Below, piece by piece: positions 48,383-62,000 of a stretch of DNA of 64,000 nucleotides (positions within the stretch are counted from its first letter, which is position 1; every line of letters begins with the position of its first letter). The stretch is from Sapria himalayana (Eukaryota; Streptophyta; Magnoliopsida; Malpighiales; Rafflesiaceae): positions 758,747-822,746 of the forward strand of contig JAREIK010002979.1 of NCBI GenBank assembly GCA_029783825.1, in the 5' to 3' direction. Below the pieces are notes generated by a model. That model saw nothing but the letters and a program-made list of their open reading frames with translations, was not told the origin of the DNA and made no database searches. The position numbers were made by a program, and so were the translations under genes.

Positions 48383-49172
48383 TATATATGTACATATATA
48401 CTATAGTATTATATATAAGGTATAAGTTGTATTGCATTATTTTACCATATATTTATCAAAATAAAACTTTTTTTATTTATTTATTTTAATTTGTTTTATT
48501 GGTTTAAATTTCATACGGATATGATGCCATAATGTTCCCCATATGAAGCTTGTAGAAGTGAAGGGACATTATAAAAGGGTTAAAGTTATATGCGAATATC
48601 TCACTTTCTCTGGTGGTGGCTCACAATTCAAAAATGTAGCTCTACGCCACAGGCTTCATCAACATTGATGAAGAAGAAGGTGTAATAAAATATTGTTATG
48701 TTTTTGTATTAACTATGTAACAAATTGTATCAGAATAATATATTAACTACTTTTATTTTTTGTTAATTATATATATTGGTTTATATTTTATGTTTTTATT
48801 AAATTTAATATAAAAACTTAAAAATATGTAATCAATTTTTTTGTAAAAAAATAAAATTGTGAAAATAATTTTGGAATTAAAATAGCTAGGGATTTTTTAC
48901 TCTCTAATTTAGCTAGAGACTTATCTGTAACTTATAATTACAATCAAAATTAGCAAGAAAAAATATAATTAGCTAGGGAATTTTAGACGTTAAAAAATTT
49001 GGTAAGGATTTAGTTTTCTCATATAAATAAAAAATTGTTGAAAATAAAATTGTGACATGCACTTTAGCTTGGGATAATTTCTCTAGTAATTCCATCATAA
49101 TTATATTTTAGTGATGGAATAAGCCCAAATAGCTAGGGAAATTTATTTAACTATTTGCGCTTTTTTGTAGTG
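48383..49172. repeat. Cassette remnant, 3' subterminal repeats and terminus of piece B
   Basis: Short palindrome near 48375-48410 (GTACATATATACTATAGTAT), the cassette conserved block in reverse complement (48500-48710, with ATTGATGAAGAAGAAGG), then subterminal motifs and the CACTA terminus. Confidence 0.75.
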
Positions 49173-49186
49173 AGATGTGTAGCTAT

Positions 49187-50084
49187 ATAGACTAAGTGAT
49201 GATAGATAAGCATATAGATAGATAGATAGATATAGAGATTGATACATATAAAGAAAAATAATTAGATAGATAGATAGTTTGACAGATAGATAGTTTGACA
49301 GATAGATAGATATACAGATGGATAGATAGTTAGATAATTAGATAGATAGATAGGTATATAGAAATATAGAAAGATAGACATATAAATAGATAGACAAATG
49401 GATATATAGATAGATAGCCAAATAGAGATATAGATAGATAGATAGATATAAAGATATAGAGATAAACAAATTGGCAAATAAATAGATAGATAGATAAATA
49501 GATAGATAGATACATAGATAAAAATATTGATAGATTAGACATATAGATAGATAGAAAGATAAGTAGATAGATAAAATATTAGACAAACAGACAGATAGGC
49601 ACATATATAGATAGATAGATAGATAAATAGAAATATAGACATATAGATATATAGATAGAAAGATAGCCAAATAGACAGATAGATAGACATATAGACAAAT
49701 AGATAGATAGATAGATATACACATAGACACATAGTATAGAGACACATACATAGATAGACAGATAGAGAAATAGATAAATACACAGATAGAAAGATACAAA
49801 GATAGATAGATAGATAAATGGATAGATAGATAAATTGAGAGGTAGATAGATAGATAAATTGAAAGAAAGAAAGATAGATAGATAAATTGAGAGATAGATA
49901 GATAGATAAAGAGATAGTAAGATATATAGATAGTCAGATAGATAAATAGAAAGATATATAGATAGATAGATAGACAGATAGACAAATAAATAGATAGACA
50001 GAAAAATAGATAGATATAAAAATATTTAGACAGATAGACAGATAGAAAGATAGATAGATAAATAAATAGGCATATTGATAGATA

Positions 50085-50132
<48 letters not shown>

Positions 50133-50503
50133 ATGATGGATAGATAGATAGATAAATGGTTAGATAGATAAAAAATAAATAGATAAGTAGATGGAGAAAT
50201 AAATAGATAGAAGAAAGGTAGATAGATTGATTATTAACATAAAGACAGATAGACAGATTGACAAATTGACAAATCCATAGATAGATAGATTGATTGATTG
50301 ATTGAAAGTTTGATAACAAATAGATAGATAAATAAATAGATAGACAAATAAACATATAAAAAGATAAACAGATTGACAAATAGACAAATAGATAGTTAGA
50401 CAAATAAATAGATAGATAGATCGACAAATAGATAGTAGATAGATAGATAGACAGAAAAATATATAGATAGATAGATAAGTAGATAGATAGATAGATAGAT
50501 ATA
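49187..50503. repeat. GATA satellite array 1
   Basis: Degenerate (GATA)n on the plus strand, starting about 15 bp after the piece B terminus and ending at the truncated element 4. Includes (CA)n followed by (TA)n at about 50086-50132. Long minus-strand frames here are repeat artefacts. Confidence 0.95.
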
Positions 50504-51695
50504 ATATTTTAAATTTTAAAATTGTACCAAATATCGAGCATGCTCAATGCTCGACTTTGACGCTCCTGTGTGGCAAGACATTCCTGTACCTAGTCCTATT
50601 AATCATTATAGATAAAAAAATGTTTTTGGCTCTAAAGATCAACTCGGATTGGTGGTATTTTAGAGATAAATTTAACTCAATTATTTAGTTCTTATAAATT
50701 TCAATAGGGGCGAATATCTTTGTATTTATCTTTAAATATCAATTTATTTTCATTTAAATATTATGAAAAATTAGTAATTTTTTTTATAATTTAAAATTTT
50801 TAAATTTGTTAGTAATTATTTTTAAAAAAATGTCCTTTAGACATAACAATATTTTTTATAGTTAAAATAATATTAATATTTACTAGTTTTTTCGTTAATT
50901 ATTATATTTTATTATACAATGAATTATTTAATGTTTTTATTCGTAGAAATTTTAATATATGTTCATTTAGTATTTAAAATATCTTTAAAAATTTTTAAAA
51001 TTATAGAATTAATAATTTAATGTTATTATAATCTTTATTAATAGTTATTGCAGTCTTTATTAATAGTATTGTAGTCTTTATTAATATTAAATTTTTTGCA
51101 TTTATATATTTTTTACATTATTTATTTATAATAACCTATTTTTATAATTATACAAAGAGAATGTGACTTTCAAGTATTGCTCATCAATAGACCAATGAAT
51201 ACGTATCTTTAATATACAAAATTAAATAAAATATTAAAATAAATAATATATAAAAAAATTAAATCATTAAAGAATAGTGATGAAAATTATCCCCAACCCA
51301 AATAGTTAGGGAAAAATACCTAGTTATATGGATATATTTTGGGAAAAATAAAATTTAAGGAATAATCACTTGCAATAAAATATAAAAAGTAAAAAAAATT
51401 CAGATAATTATTTAGTAATAGATTAAGTCTCAATCTAATTAGATAGAGATATACCATCACTAAATCCATCGCAAAATTCCGTGCTTTTTTTGTGTAGAAA
51501 TCTATGAAAATATTAGCAACACGATATTATAAATCAAACATTTCCATTACAAATCCATCACTAAATCGTTGCAAATTTTTAATTTAAAGTAAAATCAAAA
51601 ATTATATGTTATTCCCTTGATAATCCCTCGATAATTAGGTAGGGATTTTAACCCTAGCCAAAATTCCCTTGCTCATTCGATATTTTCTTGTAGTG
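50504..51695 (-). mobile_element. CACTA element 4: 5' end only, truncated
   Basis: The right terminus in reverse reads CACTACAAGAAAATATCG, almost identical to the 5' terminus of element 1. Upstream are subterminal motifs (51290-51690) and the 5' conserved block (50690-51205). Left of that a short complex segment (50515-50640, with GAGCATGCTCAATGCTCG near 50538) ends abruptly at GATA array. All internal and 3' sequence is missing. Confidence 0.8.
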
Positions 51696-51705
51696 CATAT
51701 AGTTA

Positions 51706-53233
51706 TATAGATAGATAGACAAATACATTAATAGATAGATAGAAAAATAGATAGATATATAGATTAATTGATAGTTAGATAGATAGATAGATATATAGAT
51801 AGACATATAGATAGATAGATTGATAGACAGATTGATAATTGATAAATAGATTGATAGATAGAAAGATAGACACATAGATAGACAGATAGATATACAAATA
51901 GATAAAGAGATAGATAGACATATAGATAGTTAGATAGATAGATAGATGACAAATTGAAAGATAGAAAGATAGAAAGATAGAAAGATAGAAGGATAGATAG
52001 ACATATATATAGACAAATAGATAGGTAGATAGATAGGTTAATAGATAGATAGACAGACAGATAGATAAATAAATATATAGATAGATAGACAAATAGATAA
52101 AAAGATAGATAGACAGAGAGATAGACAAATAGTTAGACAAATAGATAAATAGATAGTTAGAAAGATATATAAATTGAGAGATAGATAGATAGACAGATAG
52201 ACAAATTTATATACAGATAGATAGACAAATATATAAACTATTATATAGAAAGATAGACAAATAGATAAACAAATAGATAGATAGATAGTTAGTTAGATCG
52301 ATATATAGAAAGACAAATAGATAGACAGATAGACAGACAAATAGATAGACAGACAAATAGATAGACAGATATATAGAAGATAGATATACAGATAGATAGA
52401 ATGACAAATAGATTTACAAATAGAAAGATTGACAGATAGATAGATAGAAAGAAATAAAGATAGATAGATAGATAGATAGATATATATATATATAATGAGT
52501 GATAGATAAAGTGATAGAATGATAGATAAATCAATAAATAGATAGTTAGATAGACAAAAAGATAGAAAAATAGATATATAGATATATAGTTAGATAGAAA
52601 GATAGATTGATAGAAAGTTTTATTGACAGATTGCTAGAAACATAGATAGACAAATTGATAGACAGTTAAGAAGATAAATAGATAGACAGATATATAGATT
52701 GATAGATATATAGATAGATTCTTAAAAAGATTGATATATAGAATGATAGATAGATTGATAGACAGATTTATAAATAAATTAATCGACAAAAAAATAAAAA
52801 ATTGATAGAAAGATAGATACAAAGATAGATAGATAAAGATATTATATTGATAGAGATATATATAGATAGACATATATACATATAAATAGACAAAGAGATA
52901 AAGAGACAAAAAGACATATAGATACATAAATAGATAGAAAGATAGATAGATAGACAAAAAGGTAGATAGATAGACAAATAGATAAATAGATAGATAGACA
53001 AATTAATAGATAGATAGGTAGATAGATAGATTGACAGATAGATATGTAGATAGGTTGAAAGACAAATAGATAGATAGAATGATAGAGAGATTAATAGATA
53101 GATTGATACATAGATTAATAGTTAGATTTATAGAGAGATTGTTAAAAATATAGATAGATAGATAGTCAGATAGATAGATAGAAAGATAGATAGAAAGAAA
53201 GATAGATAGATAAATAGATAGATAGATAAATAG

Positions 53234-53264
<31 letters not shown>

Positions 53265-54371
53265 GACAAATAGATAGATAGATAGATATACAGATAGATA
53301 TACAAATAGATAGACAAATATATAGACATATAGATATATAGATAGATACATAGAAAGAGAGAAAACTATATAGATAGATAGATATGTAGGTAGATAAATA
53401 GAAATACATAAAGATAGACATATAGATCAATATATTGAAAGACAGATAGGTAGATAGATAGATAGAAAGATATATATGTCGAAAGATAGATAGATATAAA
53501 GATAGATAGATTGACAAATAGATAGATATATAGATAGAAAGATAGAGAAATAAAACTACATATTGATAGAAAGATAGAGAAATAAAACTACATATTGATA
53601 GAAAGATAACAAAAAAATAGATAGATAGATAGAAGCGATAGAGAGATAGATAGATAGATAGATTGATTGATAGATAAATATACAGATAGATAGAATGAAT
53701 GAATGATTGATTGATAGACAAATATATAGATATACAAATTGATTGATAGATAGATATATATAAAGACTAACAGATTGATAAATAGAATGATAGATATATA
53801 TATATACTGATAGATAGTCAAATAAATAAAGAAATAAATAGATGGATAGATAGATTGATTATTAATAGGTTAATAGATAGATTAATAGAAAGATTGATAG
53901 ATAGATAGATAGATAAGTAGATAGAGAGAAAAAGATGATAGATAGGTAGATTGATAGATTGGTAGATAGATAGTTAGATTGATTGATTGATAGATTAAAA
54001 ATAGTTTGATAGATAGATAGATAGAGAGATTTATAAATAGATTGATAGAAAGATAGAATGAAAGATAGATAGAGGAAAATATTGAGAAATAGAAAAACAT
54101 ATAAATAGATAGATGGATGGATATATAGATAGTTATATATAAAGATAGATAAATAGATAGTTAGATAGATTATCACACAGAGAAATAAATATATAGATAG
54201 ATAGATATTTAAATAGATAAATAGATAGATAAATCGATAGATTGATTGATTGATAGTTAGATTGATTTATTGATTGGCTTATAGTAAATAGAAAGATAGA
54301 TAGAGAAATAGATAGACAGATAAAAAGACAAATAGATAGACAAATAGATAGATATATAGATTGATAGAATG

Positions 54372-54409
<38 letters not shown>

Positions 54410-55273
54410 AGATATATATATTTATAGACAGATTGAAAAAGAGATTGAAAGAAAGATAGATATACAAATAGATTGTTAGATATATAGATAAAAAGAAAGA
54501 TAGATAGATAGATAATTAGATGGACAGATAGATAAATAGATAGAGAGAGAGATAGAAATATAGATAAATAAATAGATAGAAAATAGACAAATAGATTGAT
54601 AGATATATTGATAAAAAGATAGATAGATAGATAGATATACAAATAGTAATTTTAATAGATAGATTAATAGATACATTGATTTAAAGATTGATAGACAGAT
54701 TAATAGATTGATTGATTGTTAGATTTATAGATAGATTGAAAAACAAAAAGATAGAAAGATAGATAAATAGATATATAGACAGAGTGTTATACATGTTTTT
54801 AGAAAAATAGATAAAGATATATATAGATATATAGATAGAAGAATAAATAGATAGATAGAAAGATAAATAGATAGATAGACACTTAGATAGATAGATAGAT
54901 AAAAAGATAGTAAAATAGACAGATTAATTTACTAATAGATAGATAGATAAACATATATATAGATAATAAGATAAAATGATATATAGACAAATAGATTGAT
55001 AGATAAATAAATAGATATATATAGATAAATAGATAGATAGATAGATAGTTAGATAGAAAGATATGTAGATAGAAAGATAGATAGACAGATAGATAAACAA
55101 ATAAATAGACAAATAGAGATGATATATAGATAGAAAGATAGATACATAGATATATAGATATATAAAAATAGATAGATAAATAGAGAGATAGATACAGAGA
55201 TAGATGTACATATAGATATATAAAAATATCGACAGAAAGAAAGACACATAGATAGATAGATAGATAGATAGAT
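51706..55273. repeat. GATA satellite array 2, 3.6 kb
   Basis: Degenerate (GATA)n beginning about 10 bp after the element 4 terminus. Contains (TA)n/(TG)n at about 54372-54409 and a perfect 32-bp duplication near 53541-53604. Minus-strand frames up to about 197 codons are artefacts of the repeat. Confidence 0.95.
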
Positions 55274-55670
55274 GTATCTATAATTTTATCTACATTTCTA
55301 CCGATCTATCTACCTATCTATTTATTTATCTATCTATATTTCTTTCTTTCTATTGATATGTATATATATATATATATAGTTGTATAAACCTCTACATATC
55401 TATCTGTATATCTGTCTAATTGTATATATGTCTATCTATCTAGTTCTCTATCTAATATGTATATATATATTTCTATCTATCCTCTTATTTGTAGGTCAAT
55501 CTACTTGTCTATCTATTTATATATCTATATATCAATCGATTAATCTTTCTATATATCTATATATCATTCTATCTAACTATATATCTATCTATATATCTAT
55601 TTATATCTACTATTTATCTATTTATCTTTATTTATTTATTTATTTCTTTTTTTATTTATATCTACACACA
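55274..55670. repeat. TCTA array in inverted orientation
   Basis: At about 55273 GATA changes to TCTA without intervening unique DNA, forming an inverted junction. The block is more degenerate than the main arrays and ends in TTTATTTATT-like sequence and a short ACACACAC. Confidence 0.85.
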
Positions 55671-55789
55671 CAATACATATGTTAATTATATTGAAAAAAA
55701 TTTCTTTAAGATAAATGAAATTTTGGCATAATTGAACATAATTCACAATGTAATAAACATACAAAGTATAAATTAGAAATAATACTAAT

Positions 55790-56680
55790 GCTCGTTCATG
55801 CTTACACATGAAGTGAGATCCACAAGTGTGTGTAGATAGGCCACTACCCTCCCGAGTGTGCTCTGAGCTAGGATTGCCGCTCTATTATCACACCTCTTCC
55901 TATAATCTGAATCTTTTCATATGCTATGCCACTCCTAGAAAACATGATCCGGCATACTCAAATCTTTTTCTTTTTTCTTTAGCCATTTATCTTTGATCTC
56001 ATACACGGTGTCTTTATACTGACTAGCAGCATGTTAGTAGAACACACTTTTGACCGACTCCTTTGGATATGTCCACCTATAAACTTTTTGCATTTATAAA
56101 TAAATAATTTTTAATCAGTGAACAAATGAATAAATAAAAGATGTAAAAATTTTTAGGTAGTAATATTTATGGTAAATTCTCTCCAAATCATCAATAGGTC
56201 TCTGAGTGAGTGACTTCCAATTATGTCCATTAGTTTTAAAGGACTTCCTGAAAATTATCCTCGGAACTCTATAAATAGAACCATATGGCTCTAACTTCAT
56301 CCTGTAACAAAAAATTTTTTAGCAAGTAAGAAATAAATTAATAAATTGATAAATCATTTGTTGAGTTTTATATCTTACGAATTATTAATTATCGGATCAA
56401 AATGAGCAATTGGGAAAGTCTCGTCTGTAGAGTGCTCTAGGAAGACTCTCCAACATCTCCATCCACTCCCTCCTCTCCCTCCCACGTCTCTTGATCATTA
56501 ATCAAAATCTTAAGACCATTATGTGGATCATTCACCTGATGCATTATATTCACAACTCTCTCTATCTAATCTGGTGTCTCATCCACCAATGACCCTCTAC
56601 CTATTTTGGGCATACCTAAGGCCGTGCTGCCTATATCATAGCTCATATGACCTTGCAACGTGTGGCCACAACCTCATCCA
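55790..56680 (-). pseudogene. TNPA-like (Transposase_24) pseudogene of element 5
   Basis: Second protein of plant CACTA elements, which binds subterminal repeats. On the minus strand the core reads SQYKDTVYEIKDKWLKKKEK, then DLSMPDHVF, stop, EWHSI, stop, KDSDYRKRCDNRA and a LVDLTS segment. This matches the usual order of the Transposase_24 domain (basic Lys-rich helix, a 'P..W..W' motif, Lys/Arg/Asn-rich part, and a short Gly/Ser block). The preceding segment at 56300-56115 includes WKSLTQRPIDDLERIYHKYY. Upstream (about 56680-56400) sequence such as QVNDPHNGLKILINDQETWE probably belongs to the same gene. Stops interrupt the core. It follows the TNPD relic by about 80 bp. Confidence 0.7.
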
Positions 56681-56760
56681 CATGCCATACCTATAAAAAC
56701 AGATAAGGCAATGAAAATAAACAAAATGAATAACAATTAAAATAACATAAAACTCATTGC

Positions 56761-59700
56761 CTACTCATTCTTATCAGAATCATCCAAATCTGGTTCTTCT
56801 TCTTCTTCAAATGTAGTACCATCATTTTCAAACTCTTCTTCATCACTAATTTCTTCCTCATAATCAATTAAATTTTCAACCACATATACTTCCCCACTTG
56901 TATCCATCTCAGAAAATGTTACTAAAAGGACATCATTTTCCCCCATCATAGCTTCGATTATAACATAATTGTCATCATTTTGAAAAGCTAGTTCTATGAA
57001 ATTAGTTCTTGGTGATGCGAGGATGTCAATTTGAGCCCTTGCTTTTATATTGCACACAGCTTTCCAATCCTTTCTAGGATAGGTATGACCTGGATATTCA
57101 CAATAATAAACTTGTGAGACTTGTACTACTAATACAAAAGGTTCATCCTTGTTGAATCATTTTTTATCATACACATCAACAAGTTTATATCAAGGATGGA
57201 CAACACTACTAATATGTGGTATTAGATCTAATCATTCACATTTGAATAACATAGTTTTTTAACTTGGAAGGCTTCAAATTCTAACTCGATAACTTCTACC
57301 AAAGCCCAGAAGTTGTCATATTTAGTTTCATTGTATATGGATCATTTAATGCATACTTTTGTATTGTCGGTTGCACAGTAGCTACTATACGGTTTATTAT
57401 AAAATTTAAAACTATTCACACAGTAACCATTGTAAGTTTTAACCTCACTTAGGGGACCTCGTGGTATACTTCGAAAATAATCTTTGGAAATTTTATTTGC
57501 ACACTTATGAACCTGTAATCAAAATTAAGTAGATTGTTTGGATCATAATTATAAATTACTATTAGAACAATACAATTATTTTGTGATTTTCATTATAAGT
57601 AAACATACATATTTTTCAAAAAATGAAAAATTTTCTTTCTCCGTCATGATATTGATTGCTTCTTCATTCACGTTTGGAAACTATTTATGTTTTTCTGTAA
57701 CAAAATCACTAAAAAAAGAAATTACAAATTATTGATACATTGATAGGAAATAGTAAATTATAATACGTAATAGATATCATTTGACTATTAAGAAATACTT
57801 ATTCGATGAATGGTTAAACCTCTAGACAATTCATTAGGACAAATAGATGAGCTGTAGTATATTCATAGTCTGATAAATACCTTTTTCCTTCAGCATCAAT
57901 TGCTTTACCCAGAGGCTTAAAAATTTCAAACATATCATTATCCACATTGTCATAAAGATAAACCTCATTCCGCTTTTCCTTAAGTGGAAGAGTTGAATCT
58001 CCTCCTTTGAAATAGAATGATGCGAATTTTGCAACCTCATCCATAATAAAACCTATTGATATAGAACTCTTAACCTGAGCATTATTCATTATTGCATACT
58101 TTATTTTTTTAAGTATCTACAAAAAGATTATTGAAATTTAAAAGTCATTTTTATGCATATATAAGTATATACATAGGAAAAGAATTGGTTTAGTGAATTA
58201 ATATTACATTTCTAGAGGATACATCCAACGATAATAAATAAGACCATCAATCCAAGCTTCGTAAGGCAAGTGCACTGGAAGATGTTTCATTGAGTCAAAA
58301 AAACTAGCGGGAATTATTTTCTCAAGATTGCATAAGATAACTAGAATTTGTTCATCCGGATTCTTCAACTTCTCATCAGTCAATGAAGTAGAAGTTAGTT
58401 GTTTGAAGAATTAAGAAATCTCACTTATCAGCACCCATATTCTATTATGTAGGAATTCTCGAAGAGCAATTGGTAACAACCTTGGCATAAATACGTGATA
58501 ATCATGACTTTTCATGCCAAACATCTTAAGTTTGTTTGCATCGACACATCTCCCCAGATTAGAAGCATACCCATCTGGAAATTTAAGTTTTTTTACTCAC
58601 TCCAACACAACTTTCTTCCGTGATTTATTCAGAAAAAATGGCACATCAGGGTATTAATTATGACAAGATTTTTTGCAAATTGAGGATGGTGACAATATTT
58701 ATTAAACTCATCACTTGACTTGTAAGTGTCCTTAGTTTTCTCTGGAATGTTAAACACTATATTGAAGGTATTGTCAAACACATTCTTCTCGATATATATA
58801 ACATAACGATTATGGCTGAGCAAGTGTTTATACTAGTAGGGAAAATCCTATAAAATACTTCTTTTATTCCACCCACAAGTCTTAGATATAGCTGCATTCA
58901 CAACCCCAGCATCAACTTCTATCACCTTCCTCAACCCTTTGTTATTCAATTCCTGTAGAATATCAACCCCAGATCTAACCCCTGGGAATTGTTTAGTAAA
59001 CTTACTATTCTTAATGAAGTCTTTGGTATTACGGCGATACAGATGATTAATGGGCAAAAACTTCTGATGGTTGTCGAACCATGACTATTTTTTGCTCTTT
59101 ATTAATCTAAAGCATCAGAATCTTCCATACAATACAGGCATGCCAACATACCAGTTGTACTCTACCCAAACATCATAAAATATGCTGGAAAGTCATTTAT
59201 GGTCCACATGAGGCCAGAGTGCATTTGGAAATTTTCTCCTTTGAAAATATCATAAGTTTGAACCCCAACAACCCAAAGACTTTTCAACTCCTCAATCAAT
59301 GCTGCAAGAAAAGATCTATCTTTTCCTTTGGATTTGTAGGCTCCGACACTAACACAGTCAAAAACATAAATTCCTCCTTCATACTTAAGTCTGGAAACAA
59401 ATTATATGGCGTCACCACCACAGGCCACAAAGAATATTACTATCCAGATTGACCAAATGGCTAAGAACAATCAGTAAATAAACCCAGCCTAATATTTAGT
59501 ACTCCAGAAGAAAAACCAGGAAAACATTCATCAAAATATTTCTAAGCAGGGGCAACATAAGGGTGACACATCTTACCGTCCACCATATGATGCTCTGAAT
59601 GCCACCTCATTTCATTAGCTGTAGCGATTGATGCATACAATCTCTGTGACCTTGGAGTTAATGGAAAATAGTGCATCTTGTTATATGGTACCTTCAACTT

Positions 59701-60436
59701 ATGTATATACATTCTATTTCCAGAACCCATAACCTTTTGCTTGTACCAAGCATGCACACATATTTTACAACTATTAAGGTCACTGTCATCACCCCAGTAT
59801 ATCATATAATTGTTCACACAGCAATGAATGACCTGTACGAGTAATCTCAAGCCTGTAACTAACTTCTTCGTGCTGTATAAATCTACTGGCATCAGATTAT
59901 CTTTTGGCAATAATTCTTGAATGAATTAATATATATCATCAAGCCATGCCTGCAAACACCTGTGTTTGCACTTTTTTTCTAACATCCCCACGACTTTGAG
60001 TATGCTTAGAATTTCCCTCATATATGAGTTTATCTCCTGCTCAAATCATGGCATATAAATTCCTTGCCTCGGCATTGGGGTCCTCATTCGGGTTGAATTT
60101 AGGACCCACAGCATCAAAAACCATTTTATGGTATGTAGTGTGATTAATATTATCCAAGAGCATCTGATCAGTTTTACTTACTAACACATGTACTGAACTC
60201 GAACACCTCTGGTGGACTTGCTTCTCACCATGGTATATCCAAACATAGTAATCTGCAACAAAACCATTACTATACAAATGCATCTTCATAGTCTCAACAT
60301 TATGAAACTTTTTTTTCTGACATTTAACTAAAGTACAAGGATACCTTATTTCTGTACCACCATTCACACACTCAGGATGCCTCGGAGAAAACTCAACATA
60401 TTCATCAACTTTATCCCCCCATTCATTAGAGAACAT
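56761..60436 (-). pseudogene. TNPD-like CACTA transposase pseudogene of element 5
   Basis: Same family as 6560-10260 and in places better preserved. Transpos_assoc: 60436-60041, starting MFSNEWGDKVDEYVEFSP, with RYPCTLVKC, HLYSNGFVADYYVWIYHGE. Transposase_21: 59910-58600, with NNYMIYWGDDSDLNSCKIC, then TPYNLFPDLSMKEEFMFLTV, and after a one-base shift WTINDFPAYFMMFG; also MPINHLYRRNTKDF at 59057. Linker: PEKTKDTYKSS and MFGMKSHDYHVFMP near 58520. DUF4218: about 58320-57814, with YRWMYPLEM, then QVKSSISIGFIMDEVAKFAS. DUF4216: about 57500-57080, degraded, with YNGYCVNSFKFYN. The acidic C-terminal tail at 56900-56761 is rich in Asp and Glu. Stops and shifts break the gene into frames of at most 131 codons. 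A stretch between the first domain and Transposase_21 (about 60040-59910) is shortened. Confidence 0.88.
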
Positions 60437-60519
60437 TCCATTTACTATTCAACCCTTGTACATCCATTCACGATTGTCTTCCATACTAGTTAAAAAATCA
60501 TTTTATTTAACAAAACAAT
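60437..60519. other. Upstream of TNPD relic of element 5
   Basis: Short leader region to the right of the first TNPD exon. A splice acceptor or promoter could lie here but none is clear. Confidence 0.3.
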
Positions 60520-61116
60520 TGTCTCTAATTATAGTTATATATAATTATATAAACATTTATTTAGATATACAAATATTTTTATATAGTAATACACATATAG
60601 TTTAAAATAATGTTGTATGTTGTTATACATGTAATTATAAATATTGTTACATTTGATTTTACATATACTTACACATATAGTTAAATGTATATTTATACAT
60701 GTAGGTTTATATATTTGTTATATTAATTTTATACATTTATACATATAGTTATGTATAGGTATAGATATAGTAAAATAATTTTTTATATACTACTATATAC
60801 AAATATAAATTTAATATAAGATGTAAATTTAATATTAAAATATAATTATGCATAAAACTTTTAAAGTTATACACATAGTAAGATACAATTATTTATAGTT
60901 ATATATTATTTTACATATAAATATATAGTTATAAATAGTTATATATAATAAAACATATAGTTATATATTGATATATTAGTACAAGTAGTTATCAGTGGTT
61001 ATACATAAATATATAAATGTTAAAAAAAATATTTTGCTTTAATTATATTAATACATAAAAGTATATGCAGTTACAAATATAGTTATATATAATTATATAG
61101 ACATTTATTTAGTTAT

Positions 61117-61152
<36 letters not shown>

Positions 61153-61700
61153 ATACACATATAGTTTAACAAAATATTGTATGTTGTTATATGTTTAATT
61201 ATAAATATTGTTACATTTGATTATACATATAGTTACACATATAGTTAAATATATATTTATACAGTTAGGTTTATATATTTGTTCATTTAATTTTATATAT
61301 TTATACATATAATTATGTATAGATATAGATATAGTAAAATACTTTTTTATATTCTACTATATACAAATATATATTAAATATAAGCTTTAAATTTAATATT
61401 TAAATATTATTATGCATAAAACTTTTAAATTGTACAGATAGTAAGAAACAATTATTATAGTTATAAATTATTTTACATATAATATAGATAGTTAAATATA
61501 ATTAAACAAATAGGTATATATAAATATATTTATACCAGTAGTGATAAGTAGTTATACATAAATATATACAACATTATAAACAAATATTTTAATTTAATTA
61601 TATGAATACATATTTGTATATATAGTTACAAATATAGTTATATTTAATTATATAGAGTGTTACATATTTATATAAATATATTAATATAATTATACACATA

Positions 61701-61748
<48 letters not shown>

Positions 61749-62000
61749 GTATTTCAAGATATAATTATATTTAACAATTATAAAGGTATAAATTTAGTAA
61801 AATATAATTATATATAGTTATATATTAGTTTACATATTGTATATATTTATTTGAAATATAGTTATATAGAATTATACATATAGTTATATATTATTATATA
61901 GTTAAAATTTAGTTATATAAAGTTATAAATATAGTTATAAAAGAAGTTAGCTTTATTATAAATATAGTTATAAATACATTTATATAAAATGACATATGAT
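60520..62000. repeat. AT-rich tandem repeat, unit about 565 bp (element 5 copy)
   Basis: Anchors near 60740 (TAGTTATGTATAGGTATAGA) and 61308 (TAATTATGTATAGATATAGA) are about 565 bp apart, with a third partial unit near 61600-61900. Long (TA)n runs occur at about 61122-61149 and 61702-61736. Same unit and same relative orientation as in element 1. Confidence 0.8.

Larger units (their letters stand above)
46206..49172 (+). mobile_element. CACTA piece B: element-2-like right half with intact 3' terminus
   Basis: The right terminus in reverse reads CACTACAAAAAAGCGCAAAT, with subterminal TTAGCTAGGGA motifs from about 48885. Segments 47020-47230 and 48130-48380 match element 2 (31790-32010 and 33340-33530) on the same strand, so this piece points rightward. 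Its 5' half is missing. The trinucleotides outside 38203 (TTC) and after 49172 (AGA) differ, so A and B did not insert together as one unit. Confidence 0.7.

Noticed and set aside
38203..49172. A single complete 11 kb CACTA element
   Set aside because: Outer termini are CACTA-like, but both are 3' ends and the flanking trinucleotides differ (TTC and AGA); internal homology shows pieces of opposite orientation.
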